Source: a virus. From it: a stretch of DNA of 64,000 nt. Below are positions 41,877 through 49,637 of the stretch, one piece after another. The position numbers were made by a program, and so were the translations under genes. The first letter of the stretch is position 1, and every line of letters begins with the position of its first letter. The stretch is taken from positions 1 to 64,000 of the IMG/VR virus record IMGVR_UViG_3300037240_000024. One strand, written 5' to 3'. Under the pieces are notes generated by a model. That model did not search any database. It was not told where the DNA came from and saw only the letters and a program-made list of their open reading frames with translations.

Positions 41877-42034
41877 GGTGGCTCATTCAAGGCGCTGTCT
41901 GCCTAGCGTGCTTTGCACTGTGGGACATAGTGAAGCTTCCACGCGGCGAATCCTATTTCACCTTTCTTGAAGCGTATCGCATCTCGATCGTCGCTTTTGC
42001 CTCGCAGGGTATCGTCTACCCGTGGTTCGCATGA
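41873..42034 (+). CDS. 53-aa membrane protein
   Basis: ATG 41873 overlaps the upstream stop and its own TGA overlaps the nuclease ATG. MRWLIQGAVCLACFALWDIV is a membrane helix; a second moderately hydrophobic stretch ISIVAFASQGIVYPWF follows. Function unknown. Confidence 0.5.
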   Translation: MRWLIQGAVCLACFALWDIVKLPRGESYFTFLEAYRISIVAFASQGIVYPWFA

Positions 42035-43359
42035 GCGCCGCCCCGCACAGTGACCGAGCCCACGCGCAATGGAGCGCGTCGGCCACCAGTCGAAATTGCC
42101 ACTGTCCCGGCGCCATCGCCATGTCCTCGCTGTGCGAAGACGTCGAGCGCGAGGTGGCGGCATGGGGCACGGCGTGTCACCAGATCTCGGAGCGTGTGCT
42201 ACGAAGCGACGATCCGAGCCTCGACGCCTCTCGTTTCATTGGCATGATCGAAAAGTCCGGCAAATTCGAGTTCGTCGTCGACGAGGAAATGGCGAACTGC
42301 TCTCAGGTCTACATCGAATATTGCTACGAACGCGTGAACAGATACAACGAGGAAACTGGCGAGATGCCGGTTTCGTGGATCGAGCACAAGCTAAGCCTCG
42401 CTTCGCTCGATCCGCCGCTCGAAGCCGGCGGCACCGGGGATTTCATCATCTGGTTTCCGAAGTGGAAGCTGCTGGAGGTGATCGATTTGAAGGGTGGTCG
42501 CGGCGTCACGGTTGACGTCGTCGGCAATCCGCAAGGCCGTTCGTACGCGATAGGCGCAATTCTGTCGCTGCCGGGTCTCGACGTCGAACGCGTCATGGTG
42601 ACGATCGTGCAGCCGCGCGTCGGCGACGGTCTGCCGAAGTCGGACGAGTTCCACGTGGCTGATCTTTACGATTGGACGCACGATCTGCTCAAACACATGT
42701 GGGAAGCAAAAGAGGCGCTTGAGGCGTTCTCAGTGATCGGCGGTACGAAGAACACTGTTCTGTTTGAACAATGGGCCGAAGACTGGCTGAACCCCGGTCA
42801 ATGCACCTTCTGCACCGCCAAGCCGATTTGCCCGGCGCTGCGGAAGAAAGCCTTGGCGGCGATGCCGGAACTGGCGCGGAAATGGCACGAGGACGTGACG
42901 TTGGAAACCGTGCCGACGTTGAGCAATCTAGCGAAGTTGGGGTCTGCCGAAGAACTCGGCCACGACCTCGACGGCTTCGATGAGCTTGAAGGATGGATCA
43001 AGGCTCGGCGGGCTTACGCGCACGCCCAGGCCGAGTGTGGCGAGCCGCCGACGGGCTACGGGCTGGTCGACAAGATCGGCAACCGGGCTTGGAAGGAAAA
43101 CGAGACGCGAACCTGGATGCTGTTGCACGAGAAGCTCGAAATGGGCTTCGAGGACGCGTACTCGGCTCGCGAACTGAAGTCCGTCGCTCAGATCGAAAAG
43201 GTGCTGGGCAAGCGCAAAGGCGAACTGGCGGCGCTTGAAGGAACTCTCTGGGAGAAACCCGTTCGCGGTTCCAACTTGGTTCGACTTGATAAAACAAGTC
43301 GAGCGCCAGCGAAAACACTGGCTGAGCGGTTCAACGAAACGGTCGAAACGGAGAAATGA
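42031..43359 (+). CDS. DUF2800-family PD-(D/E)XK / Cas4-like nuclease (442 aa)
   Basis: The N-terminal HAQWSASATSRNCHCPGAIA matches the start of DUF2800 proteins. GTGDFIIW (~134-141) and LEVIDLKGGRGVTVDV (~148-163) supply the GxxD and DxK nuclease residues, and QCTFCTAKPICPALRKKA (~256-273) is the C-terminal cysteine cluster expected to hold an iron-sulphur cluster. Such proteins are recombination/replication nucleases. It is followed by DUF2815, its usual partner in phages with family A polymerases. Confidence 0.8.
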   Translation: MSAAPHSDRAHAQWSASATSRNCHCPGAIAMSSLCEDVEREVAAWGTACHQISERVLRSDDPSLDASRFIGMIEKSGKFEFVVDEEMANCSQVYIEYCYERVNRYNEETGEMPVSWIEHKLSLASLDPPLEAGGTGDFIIWFPKWKLLEVIDLKGGRGVTVDVVGNPQGRSYAIGAILSLPGLDVERVMVTIVQPRVGDGLPKSDEFHVADLYDWTHDLLKHMWEAKEALEAFSVIGGTKNTVLFEQWAEDWLNPGQCTFCTAKPICPALRKKALAAMPELARKWHEDVTLETVPTLSNLAKLGSAEELGHDLDGFDELEGWIKARRAYAHAQAECGEPPTGYGLVDKIGNRAWKENETRTWMLLHEKLEMGFEDAYSARELKSVAQIEKVLGKRKGELAALEGTLWEKPVRGSNLVRLDKTSRAPAKTLAERFNETVETEK

Positions 43360-43362
43360 GAA

Positions 43363-43989
43363 ATGGCAAACGCAAGAGCCGAAGACTTCAAGACCGATCT
43401 GTGCCGGCTGTCCTACGCGCAATCGCTCTACAAGGCGCGCGCGAACGAAGGCGGCGGGGCGCCGAAGTTCGGCTGCACGCTGATCTTCCCGAAAGCGTCT
43501 CGTGCGGCGCTGGAGAAGATCGTCGCCAAGGTCATCACCGAGCAGTGGGGGCCGAGCGGCATTGAGCGCGCCGGGAAGGGTCTCATCAAATCGCCGTTCC
43601 TGGCTGGCGACGGCAAGGAGGCGCATTCCAAGAAGACCGGCGAACTTCACGCGGGGCTCGGCCCTGAAGTGTTCTTCATCCGCCCGACGGCCAACGAGGA
43701 TCGACCGCCGCGTGTCTGGTGGAAAGACCCGAACAAGCAGGAGACCGAGGACGCTGTCTACTCCGGCTGCATGGGCAAGGCGATCCTGAACGCCTTCGCG
43801 TGGAGCGCCGCCAGCGGCGACGGCGTGTCGTTCGGCATCCTGGGCTTCCAGAAGCTTCAGGAAGGCGAGCGACTCGGCGGCAGCGGCGGCGTCGACACGG
43901 ACAAGTGGAACGAGACCATCGCCGACGAAGGCCCGGCGCCCGAAGCGACGAAGGGTGGCGGCGGCGCTTCTTCACTTTTTGGCGACTAA
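43363..43989 (+). CDS. DUF2815-family ssDNA-binding protein (208 aa)
   Basis: Starts three bases after the nuclease. RLSYAQSLYKARANEGGGAP, FGCTLIFPKASRAALEKIVA and a middle GLGPEVFFIRPTANE fit DUF2815, a family of phage OB-fold-like single-stranded DNA-binding proteins. The C-terminal ~40 residues are acidic/Gly-rich and end ASSLFGD, reminiscent of the protein-recruiting tails of SSBs. Two nearby small genes end in SDLFG and DDLFG. Confidence 0.75.
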   Translation: MANARAEDFKTDLCRLSYAQSLYKARANEGGGAPKFGCTLIFPKASRAALEKIVAKVITEQWGPSGIERAGKGLIKSPFLAGDGKEAHSKKTGELHAGLGPEVFFIRPTANEDRPPRVWWKDPNKQETEDAVYSGCMGKAILNAFAWSAASGDGVSFGILGFQKLQEGERLGGSGGVDTDKWNETIADEGPAPEATKGGGGASSLFGD

Positions 43990-44000
43990 GACGACACAGC

Positions 44001-44022
44001 GCCGCGCCAATCCCGGCGCGGC
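44001..44022 (+). other. Intercistronic hairpin
   Basis: GCCGCGCC and GGCGCGGC are perfect 8-bp arms with a 6-nt loop just after the ssDNA-binding protein gene. No T-run follows, so it is more likely an attenuator, processing site or mRNA stabiliser than a full terminator. Confidence 0.5.
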
Positions 44023-44039
44023 GTACTGGGGAGGCGAGC

Positions 44040-44183
44040 ATGGAACCGTGCAAGCATTGCGGCTCAACCGAAGAGGCTGTTTGTTGGTGGTTTGAGAGCC
44101 ACGACGATTTAGAAGCGCCTTGCGGAGCCGAGTCTGGCGACGAAGACAAATTTAACGATCAAGGCGAGGACGAGCGTGGCTAA
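44040..44183 (+). CDS. 47-aa zinc-knuckle-like acidic protein
   Basis: GGGGAGGCGAGC lies just before ATG 44040. [20 protein letters not shown] shows CxxC plus a third cysteine, and [14 protein letters not shown] a fourth; the tail is highly acidic. A small zinc-binding protein is plausible. Its stop overlaps the GapR start by 8 nt. Confidence 0.55.
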   Translation: MEPCKHCGSTEEAVCWWFESHDDLEAPCGAESGDEDKFNDQGEDERG

Positions 44184-44433
44184 GAAATCTGCCGAGATCG
44201 GCGACAACAGCAACGGCCAGCTACTGGCCTTCATTGAGCGCATCGAACGGCTCAACGAGGAGAAAAAGTCGCTCGGCGAGGACATCAAGGAGGTGTTTGC
44301 CGAAGCCAAAAGTAGCGGCTACGATCCCAAGATCATGCGCAAGGCGCTGGCGATTCGTAAGCTGGACAAAGACGCGTACGCTGAGCAGGAAGCGTTGCTC
44401 GACACCTACCTAAAAGCGCTCGGAGTCTACTGA
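44176..44433 (+). CDS. gapR: GapR family nucleoid-associated protein (DUF2312, 85 aa)
   Basis: The sequence after GTG 44176, [20 protein letters not shown], then [20 protein letters not shown] and [20 protein letters not shown], is essentially the GapR/DUF2312 pattern along the entire length. In Caulobacter and relatives GapR is a DNA-binding protein that encircles overtwisted DNA ahead of replication and transcription machinery and aids topoisomerases. A phage copy may help fork progress or alter host chromosome topology. The family is typical of Alphaproteobacteria, which constrains the host. Confidence 0.9.
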   Translation: MAKKSAEIGDNSNGQLLAFIERIERLNEEKKSLGEDIKEVFAEAKSSGYDPKIMRKALAIRKLDKDAYAEQEALLDTYLKALGVY

Positions 44434-44579
44434 TGCACTATTTTATCGTCTCGGTCGCAGTCGGACTCTTGCTTGGCGCACTCGATTTCTCGGTGTGCTG
44501 GGCTACTGGCGTCAACGACCCTATCACCAACGGAATTGTGTTCGGCTTCGGGGTCTTCGGCGGTAGGGGGTTACGCTGA
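44433..44579 (+). CDS. 48-aa membrane protein
   Basis: TGATG overlaps at both ends (44433 and 44579). [20 protein letters not shown] and ITNGIVFGFGVFGGRGLR give two hydrophobic stretches. Function unknown. Confidence 0.5.
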   Translation: MHYFIVSVAVGLLLGALDFSVCWATGVNDPITNGIVFGFGVFGGRGLR

Positions 44580-44830
44580 TGCTACTTGAACCGATCCTCA
44601 CCTTCAACCACTTGTTCGTCGAGGCCAAGCAGCGTGGCTTCCAGATGGAGCGGTTGTGCGAAGACGATTACGGCTTCTGGTTCTGCACATGGCGCAAGGG
44701 CGGACAATTCTTCGGCCCCGTCTCACCGCGCCGCCAGCCGTTCATCGCCGCGCACGACGCCTTCATGACGGCGTTCGCTATCGATGAGATGGTCAAAGAG
44801 GAAGAAACCTCCAGCGATCTGTTCGGGTGA
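44579..44830 (+). CDS. Small protein ending in SDLFG (83 aa)
   Basis: An aromatic-rich domain (KQRGFQMERLCEDDYGFWFC, TWRKGGQFFGPVSPRRQ) is followed by a helix and an acidic tail EEETSSDLFG. The middle resembles the protein at 45213 (FELVYLKQDRGSDFFRCIWR), and both end with DLFG, so they look like paralogues. The tail also resembles that of the ssDNA-binding protein upstream, suggesting a shared partner. Confidence 0.6.
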   Translation: MLLEPILTFNHLFVEAKQRGFQMERLCEDDYGFWFCTWRKGGQFFGPVSPRRQPFIAAHDAFMTAFAIDEMVKEEETSSDLFG

Positions 44831-45216
44831 GCGCGATGACGCTGGAACAGGCTAAAGACCAGATCGCCGAACTGGAGGAGCGTATTCGTCAACTCATCGA
44901 CGAGCGCGGCGACAATGAACGGTTCTCTGCCGGTCTGGCTTTGCCGAAAAGGCTCTCCATGCTCGCCGGCATGTTTACGAAGAGACGTCTTGTCACGCAC
45001 GAGCAAATCATCAACTGCTTCTACGGGGGCTACTTCGACTCCGAGCCTAGAAAACCGGAAGATGTAATAGCGGTTACGGTGGCGCGTCTTCGTCGTAAAC
45101 TATCCGACTATGAGATCAAAATACGTTCGCGGTACACGATAGGGTACGAAATCAGCGAAGCCGATCAGATGAAGCTGCGGGCGCTTGTGACGACGATGCG
45201 GCGGGACGGAGAATGA
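44827..45216 (+). CDS. Stand-alone winged-helix DNA-binding protein, PhoB/OmpR effector-domain type (129 aa)
   Basis: After an N-terminal coiled coil (TLEQAKDQIAELEERIRQLI), residues ~45-120 follow the OmpR/PhoB effector-domain pattern: KRLSMLAGMFTKRRLVTHEQ, EDVIAVTVARLRRKLSDYEI, IRSRYTIGYEI (recognition helix then wing hairpin with GYxI). There is no receiver domain, so it cannot be controlled by phosphorylation. It may compete with or mimic a host response regulator such as CtrA; that is inference. Confidence 0.6.
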   Translation: MSAMTLEQAKDQIAELEERIRQLIDERGDNERFSAGLALPKRLSMLAGMFTKRRLVTHEQIINCFYGGYFDSEPRKPEDVIAVTVARLRRKLSDYEIKIRSRYTIGYEISEADQMKLRALVTTMRRDGE

Positions 45217-45428
45217 CATGGGACGGCGTCTTCGCGCTGGCGGCGGCCAACGGCTTCGAACTCGTCTACCTGAAGCAGGACAGGGGCAGCGATTTCTTCC
45301 GATGCATCTGGCGTAACGCAGACGGCAAGCGGTCTCGTGAAATCTTGAGCACGGTTGCGTTCAACGCTCTTGAAGGGGCGCTGGAAGAGGCGATGGGCGT
45401 GGTTAGGGTAGACGACTTATTCGGCTAA
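45213..45428 (+). CDS. Small protein ending in DDLFG (71 aa)
   Basis: ATGA overlap with the winged-helix gene. MTWDGVFALAAANGFELVYL, KQDRGSDFFRCIWR, then a helix and a terminal VRVDDLFG. Similar in order and motifs to the 44579 protein. Likely a small alpha/beta domain with an interaction tail; partner unknown. Confidence 0.6.
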   Translation: MTWDGVFALAAANGFELVYLKQDRGSDFFRCIWRNADGKRSREILSTVAFNALEGALEEAMGVVRVDDLFG

Positions 45429-45438
45429 TGGAGAGATT

Positions 45439-45774
45439 ATGACTCGCGCCCCGCTATTCAACCGCCGCGCCGGCCAGTCGTTCGAGATCGAGCACTTCGA
45501 CCCGCTGGCCGGGCCGCAGGGCATGGCGCTGCGGTTCCACATCACGATCGGCGAGTACAAGGACGGCAAGCCTGGCGAGGTGTTCATCACGGCGCTGGGC
45601 AAAGCCGGGCGCGGTTCGATGTTGGAGGCGTTCGCGCGAGACGCCGGGGTGCTGATCTCTCTCGCGATCCAGTACGGCGCTCCACTGGAAACACAGCGTC
45701 GCGCCATCACGCGCGACGCGCAGAACCGGCCATTGACGTTCGTTGGCGCCGTGCTCGATGCGATGGAGGGGTGA
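45439..45774 (+). CDS. Stand-alone TSCPD-like domain protein (111 aa)
   Basis: RFHITIGEYKDGKPGEVFIT, ALGKAGRGSMLEAFARDAGV, LISLAIQYGAPLETQ and the final AVLDAMEG follow the TSCPD domain pattern known from the C-termini of class II (B12-dependent) ribonucleotide reductases, where it is thought to aid function. Free-standing copies occur in phages near DNA polymerase genes. A role in nucleotide metabolism is possible, but no reductase gene is present in the window. Confidence 0.6.
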   Translation: MTRAPLFNRRAGQSFEIEHFDPLAGPQGMALRFHITIGEYKDGKPGEVFITALGKAGRGSMLEAFARDAGVLISLAIQYGAPLETQRRAITRDAQNRPLTFVGAVLDAMEG

Positions 45775-46475
45775 TGTCTCGATATTTCTGGGCCGCCGAG
45801 GAGATCGCAACGCTGTTGCGGCTCAAGGAAGAGGGCCTCTCCAATCAGGAGATCGGCGAGCGGTTGAGCGTGACGGACCAGGCCGTGAAAAACAAACTGA
45901 AGAAGATGCGGCACGCGCCGCCCAAGCCGTCCGACACGTTCTGGACGCCGGAGCGCCTCTCGAACCTACGGGTTGGCGTTGAAAACAGGCTGAGCGCGGC
46001 CGACATTGCGGCGCTGCTGGGCTGCACACGCAACGCCGTGCGAGGCAAGATGGAACGGCTGGGGTTGTGCGTTCCGTCGCTACGACAGAAACGAAATACG
46101 ATTGCCTATCAGCTGCCGGGCAGACCTCCGTTTGACGCACGTACTATGGAGGTGTGGGACTCGAACCCGATGTATGCACAATGCGATCACGACGTCAATT
46201 TGGTCGAACTAGAATATCGCAGTGCGCGAGACACTGCGGCTAAAGTGCTGTTCGACGAACCTGAGACGGAAACCGAAGCGCCGCCGGATGGCGTTCCGAT
46301 CTGGGCTCTGCGAGCAAATCACTGCCGAGCCATTCTCAACGACACGATGGACACGGAGGCTCTGCGCTATTGCGGCGGCCAGACCGTCAAAGGCGGCCCA
46401 TGGTGCAAGACGCATCATGCGAGGTACTGCACGCCAATCCCGGCGCGCGTGAAGGTGGTTGGGAGGTATCGGTGA
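45774..46475 (+). CDS. GcrA-like cell-cycle regulator with duplicated N-terminal HTH (233 aa)
   Basis: The N-terminus has two successive GcrA-type HTH units: WAAEEIATLLRLKEEGLSNQ ... VTDQAVKNKLKKM (~5-45) and FWTPERLSNLRVGVENRLSA ... CTRNAVRGKMERLGLC (~56-100). The C-terminus HCRAILN ... RYCGGQTVKGGPWCKTHHAR (~183-215) is the cysteine/histidine-rich end characteristic of GcrA. In Alphaproteobacteria GcrA binds sigma-70 and methylated promoters to activate S-phase genes. A phage version could redirect host RNA polymerase. The doubled HTH is unusual; bacterial GcrA normally has one. Confidence 0.8.
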   Translation: MSRYFWAAEEIATLLRLKEEGLSNQEIGERLSVTDQAVKNKLKKMRHAPPKPSDTFWTPERLSNLRVGVENRLSAADIAALLGCTRNAVRGKMERLGLCVPSLRQKRNTIAYQLPGRPPFDARTMEVWDSNPMYAQCDHDVNLVELEYRSARDTAAKVLFDEPETETEAPPDGVPIWALRANHCRAILNDTMDTEALRYCGGQTVKGGPWCKTHHARYCTPIPARVKVVGRYR

Positions 46476-46687
46476 TGGGTGAGAAGATGTCCGACACGGC
46501 TAAGAAGCTGTTTAATGACGTTCGTAATATGGAACGCCGATACGAACATATTACAAGACTGGCGAGAGAGTACGAGACGGCTAGATATAAGGAAGAGAGC
46601 AGATTTCACTGGTTTGAGTTCTTAACTGGCGTGGTAGTTGGTGTAGCCTGTGCAGCCATAGCGGTAGCTATTGTTCATATCCTATGA
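46475..46687 (+). CDS. Tail-anchored membrane protein (70 aa)
   Basis: TGATG overlap with the GcrA-like gene. The N-terminal 45 residues are a charged coiled coil (FNDVRNMERRYEHITRLARE), and the C-terminus FLTGVVVGVACAAIAVAIVH is a single membrane helix. A cytoplasmic coiled coil anchored at the membrane, located directly before the polymerase gene (ATGA overlap). Function unknown. Confidence 0.6.
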   Translation: MGEKMSDTAKKLFNDVRNMERRYEHITRLAREYETARYKEESRFHWFEFLTGVVVGVACAAIAVAIVHIL

Positions 46688-48954
46688 GCCTCTATTTCGA
46701 TTATGAAACCCGGTCAGAAATCAACATCAACCAGCGGGGCGCCTACGTCTACGCGCAGCACCCCTCGACCGACGCGCTGCTGGCGTCGTTCAAGTTGAAA
46801 GTCCCGGTCGGCTTCACGGTCGCCGACGCCAAGCAGTCGAAAGCCTGCGGAGCCGCCGTGGCGTGGTTGCTGGCCGGCGGGACGTTCAACACGATCTGCC
46901 GCTGGAAACGCGGCGAGCCCTGCCCGCCGTATCTGCGCGCCTACATCGAGGCGGGCGGCGAGATCTGCGCGCATAACAGTTCCTTCGAGAGGCTCATATT
47001 TTGGTTCGTCATGGTTCCGCGCTACGGCTGGCCCAAGCCGGCGATGGAGCAATTTCGCTGCACCGCTGTCACCGCAGCGGCCATGTCGCTGCCGCGCGAT
47101 CTGGAGCGTCTCGGCGATGCGTTGGACCTCAAGATCAAGAAGGACAAGCGCGGCAAGGACTTGATGAAAATCCATTCGATCCCGGTCGGCTTCGACGCCA
47201 ATGGGGCGGCGATCTGGCATCCACTGGTGGACGATCCCGTCTCAATGGACGCTTATCACGACTATTGCGACTTCGACGTCTTATCCGAGGAAGAGGCCGG
47301 TGAGCGGCTCATTCCATTGTCCGATTCCGAGATGCGCGTCTATTGGATGAACGAGCGGATCAACGACAAGGGTTTGCGGATCGACGTCACCTCTGCCCGC
47401 GCGGCGCTGAAGCTGATCGCCAAGGCCAAAGACAAAATCAACGAGGAATTGGCCGTCGTCACTGGCGACGCGGTCACAGCGGTTACGCAGGCGGCGCGGC
47501 TGAAGGTGTGGTGTGCAACCCAAGGCGTCGCGATGCCTTCGATGGATAAGGATGACGTCGATGAGCAACTACACTCTGACAATGGGCTGCCAACTCGTGT
47601 TCGAGCCGCCCTTCAGCTTAGGGCCGAAGGAGCTAAACCTTCTGTCGATAAAATTGGCGCAATGCTTAGCCGCGTTTCTGGGACCGGAAGAGCGCACGGC
47701 GTCTATCTGCATCACGGGGCTGGACAGACAGGGCGCTTCTCTTCTCGTGGCGTTCAAGCCCATAATATGCCCAAGTACCGAAAAATCTTCGAAGACGCGC
47801 ACCTCAACCAAGAAACTCTCTTCCAAGCGATCCGCACCGAAGACCCGCAAACCCTGATCGACTGGTACGGCGCCGAACTCGGTCGCCCGCTGCATCTTCT
47901 CTCCGACGCGGTGCGCGGCTTCATCTGGGCGGCGCCGGGGCACGAATTTCTCGTCGCGGACTATTCGTCGATCGAGGGTCGATTGGCGGCGTGGTTCGCC
48001 GGTGAGGAGTGGTTGCTTCAGGCGTTTAGCGCGTTGGACCGGGGAGTCGGACATGGCATCTATGAGATCAACGCTGCTGGGATTTACGGCATCCCTGTGG
48101 AGAGCGTCACGAAGGTGCAACGAGGAACAGGAAAGGTCGCAGTTTTATCTTGTCAGTATCAAACCGGAGTCGGTGGGATCAAGAAGTTCGCCCGTCAAAA
48201 TAAGATTGCGCTTGCCGGGATCTACGGTCCACTTTGGGCCGCTGCCGACATGGATGTTCGTCAATACGCGGACAAGCGTTTCGCCGAACGCGTCAAGCAG
48301 CACGACCCAAATACCTCTGCGCTTGGTCGAGAAGGATGGATCGCCGCTGAGCTTATAAAGGTCGGCTGGCGATCCAAACACCCGATGATCGTCACCATGT
48401 GGAAGGCGCTGGAAGAAGCTGCGATCAACGCAACGAATAATCCCGGTCAGAAGTTCGTCGTGTCACGACCGGGCGGCCCCTTCGACAGGCTCAGGAGCGC
48501 CGCTTGCACATATCTGGTACGCCACGGCTGGCTATGGTGTCTGCTGCCGTCCGGTCGCGCGCTGGCGTACGGAGCGCCGAAAATGCAGGAGGTCGAAGCG
48601 CCTTGGGCCGACAAGACGCTGGAGGAGGCCCGACGTGAGAAGAAGAATTCACTCACCGTGCGTGGCGTCGATCAGAACGAGAAGTGGACACGGTTCCCAG
48701 TCTATGGCGGATCGCTGTTCAACAATCTGGTGCAGGGCACGGCGCGCGACATCCTCGTCCACGGCTTGCAGCAAACAGAGGAGCGCTACGGCACACCCTC
48801 GCTGCACACGCACGACGAGATTGGCGTCGAGGTTCGCCGGGGCTCTGCGGACGTGAAAGAGTACGAGTCGCTTCTGTCGCGGCTCCCCGATTGGTGCGGC
48901 GAATTGCCGATGGCGTCGAAAGCGTTTCTGAGCAAACGCTACAAAAAGGACTGA
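46684..48954 (+). CDS. Family A DNA polymerase (PolI/T7-like, 756 aa)
   Basis: A 3'-5' exonuclease domain is shown by YFDYETRSEI (DxE, residues ~4-13), CAHNSSFERL (~97-106) and YCDFDVLSEE (~197-206). Polymerase motifs are A, LVADYSSIEGRLAAW (~423-437), B, GTGKVAVLSCQYQTGVG (~481-497; region of the O-helix), and C, LHTHDEIGVEV (~705-715). No 5'-3' exonuclease domain is present, as is usual for phage enzymes. It is the replicative polymerase and lies downstream of the DUF2800/DUF2815 genes, a recurrent arrangement. Confidence 0.9.
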   Translation: MSLYFDYETRSEININQRGAYVYAQHPSTDALLASFKLKVPVGFTVADAKQSKACGAAVAWLLAGGTFNTICRWKRGEPCPPYLRAYIEAGGEICAHNSSFERLIFWFVMVPRYGWPKPAMEQFRCTAVTAAAMSLPRDLERLGDALDLKIKKDKRGKDLMKIHSIPVGFDANGAAIWHPLVDDPVSMDAYHDYCDFDVLSEEEAGERLIPLSDSEMRVYWMNERINDKGLRIDVTSARAALKLIAKAKDKINEELAVVTGDAVTAVTQAARLKVWCATQGVAMPSMDKDDVDEQLHSDNGLPTRVRAALQLRAEGAKPSVDKIGAMLSRVSGTGRAHGVYLHHGAGQTGRFSSRGVQAHNMPKYRKIFEDAHLNQETLFQAIRTEDPQTLIDWYGAELGRPLHLLSDAVRGFIWAAPGHEFLVADYSSIEGRLAAWFAGEEWLLQAFSALDRGVGHGIYEINAAGIYGIPVESVTKVQRGTGKVAVLSCQYQTGVGGIKKFARQNKIALAGIYGPLWAAADMDVRQYADKRFAERVKQHDPNTSALGREGWIAAELIKVGWRSKHPMIVTMWKALEEAAINATNNPGQKFVVSRPGGPFDRLRSAACTYLVRHGWLWCLLPSGRALAYGAPKMQEVEAPWADKTLEEARREKKNSLTVRGVDQNEKWTRFPVYGGSLFNNLVQGTARDILVHGLQQTEERYGTPSLHTHDEIGVEVRRGSADVKEYESLLSRLPDWCGELPMASKAFLSKRYKKD

Positions 48955-48958
48955 CGAA

Positions 48959-49165
48959 ATGACCGAAGATGAATTCAAAGCCTTGCTCGCTGAAGCGACC
49001 GCACGCTTCGACGCGCTCACGCCGGAACAGCAAGACGCTCACCGGGAAGAACAACGCCGCTCCTGGGTGCGTGGCGAGATGGCGCTGTCGGCTCTCGTGA
49101 AGAAGCGTATCGAGCCGGACGGGTCTGTGGTCTATGAGGATTACGCTTCGTACTGTTTCGATTGA
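48959..49165 (+). CDS. Small acidic helical protein (68 aa)
   Basis: Starts 5 bases after the polymerase. MTEDEFKALLAEATARFDAL, TPEQQDAHREEQRRSWVRGE look like two helices, followed by YEDYASYCFD. No recognised family. Confidence 0.55.
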   Translation: MTEDEFKALLAEATARFDALTPEQQDAHREEQRRSWVRGEMALSALVKKRIEPDGSVVYEDYASYCFD

Positions 49166-49177
49166 AGGAGCAATCAA

Positions 49178-49477
49178 ATGTTGGAGCCTAGAGCTGGCGA
49201 TCTGGTTCGTCTGAAGCCAGTGAGAATCGATAGGATAAGTGTGTGCGACGGCGCGGTTCGCACGACATTCGGCGCTTCTTTCCCAATCGAATTGGTCGAA
49301 GAAATCCTGCCACGTCCGCTCGCCGTCGGCGATATCGTTCGGTACTACGACTCGTCGATCACGTTTCCTGAAATAAGGATTCTCGCCATCGACGGAGATG
49401 TTGCCTGGATCAAGTGGGCTTCCGGAGATCGCAGCGTGGCTCTTCTGAGCGTCTTACGGCGCATCGACGAGTCTTGA
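49178..49477 (+). CDS. Small beta-barrel-like protein (99 aa)
   Basis: GGAG precedes ATG 49178. The pattern GDLVRLKPVR, LAVGDIVRYYDSSITFPEIR, GDVAWIKWASGDRSVALL resembles duplicated SH3-like strands, as in small nucleic-acid- or protein-binding barrels. Followed by a terminator, so it ends the long operon. Function unknown. Confidence 0.5.
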   Translation: MLEPRAGDLVRLKPVRIDRISVCDGAVRTTFGASFPIELVEEILPRPLAVGDIVRYYDSSITFPEIRILAIDGDVAWIKWASGDRSVALLSVLRRIDES

Positions 49478-49507
49478 CGAACTACAAGATGTGAGCGCAC
49501 AAAGTAA

Positions 49508-49543
49508 CACCCGCCACGCTGGGCTGCGTGGCGGGTGATTTTG
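49508..49543 (+). terminator. Strong terminator at the end of the polymerase operon
   Basis: CACCCGCCACGC and GCGTGGCGGGTG pair perfectly over 12 bp with a 6-nt loop, followed by ATTTTG. Confidence 0.9.
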
Positions 49544-49589
49544 TCTGGTGTGGAAGCCGGACGCTTACGGTGTGACCCGAGGACTTCTC

Positions 49590-49637
49590 ATGCCTAGAAC
49601 AGAATTGCGCTGTGGTCAACTGCCGGTGCGCTCGTGA
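49590..49637 (+). CDS. Candidate 15-aa leader peptide of the helicase gene
   Basis: ATG 49590 has CGAGGA 7 nt upstream and encodes MPRTELRCGQLPVRS; its stop overlaps the GTG start of the prim-pol/helicase gene (GTGA). It probably serves translational coupling, because the helicase gene has no ribosome-binding site of its own. Confidence 0.4.
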   Translation: MPRTELRCGQLPVRS

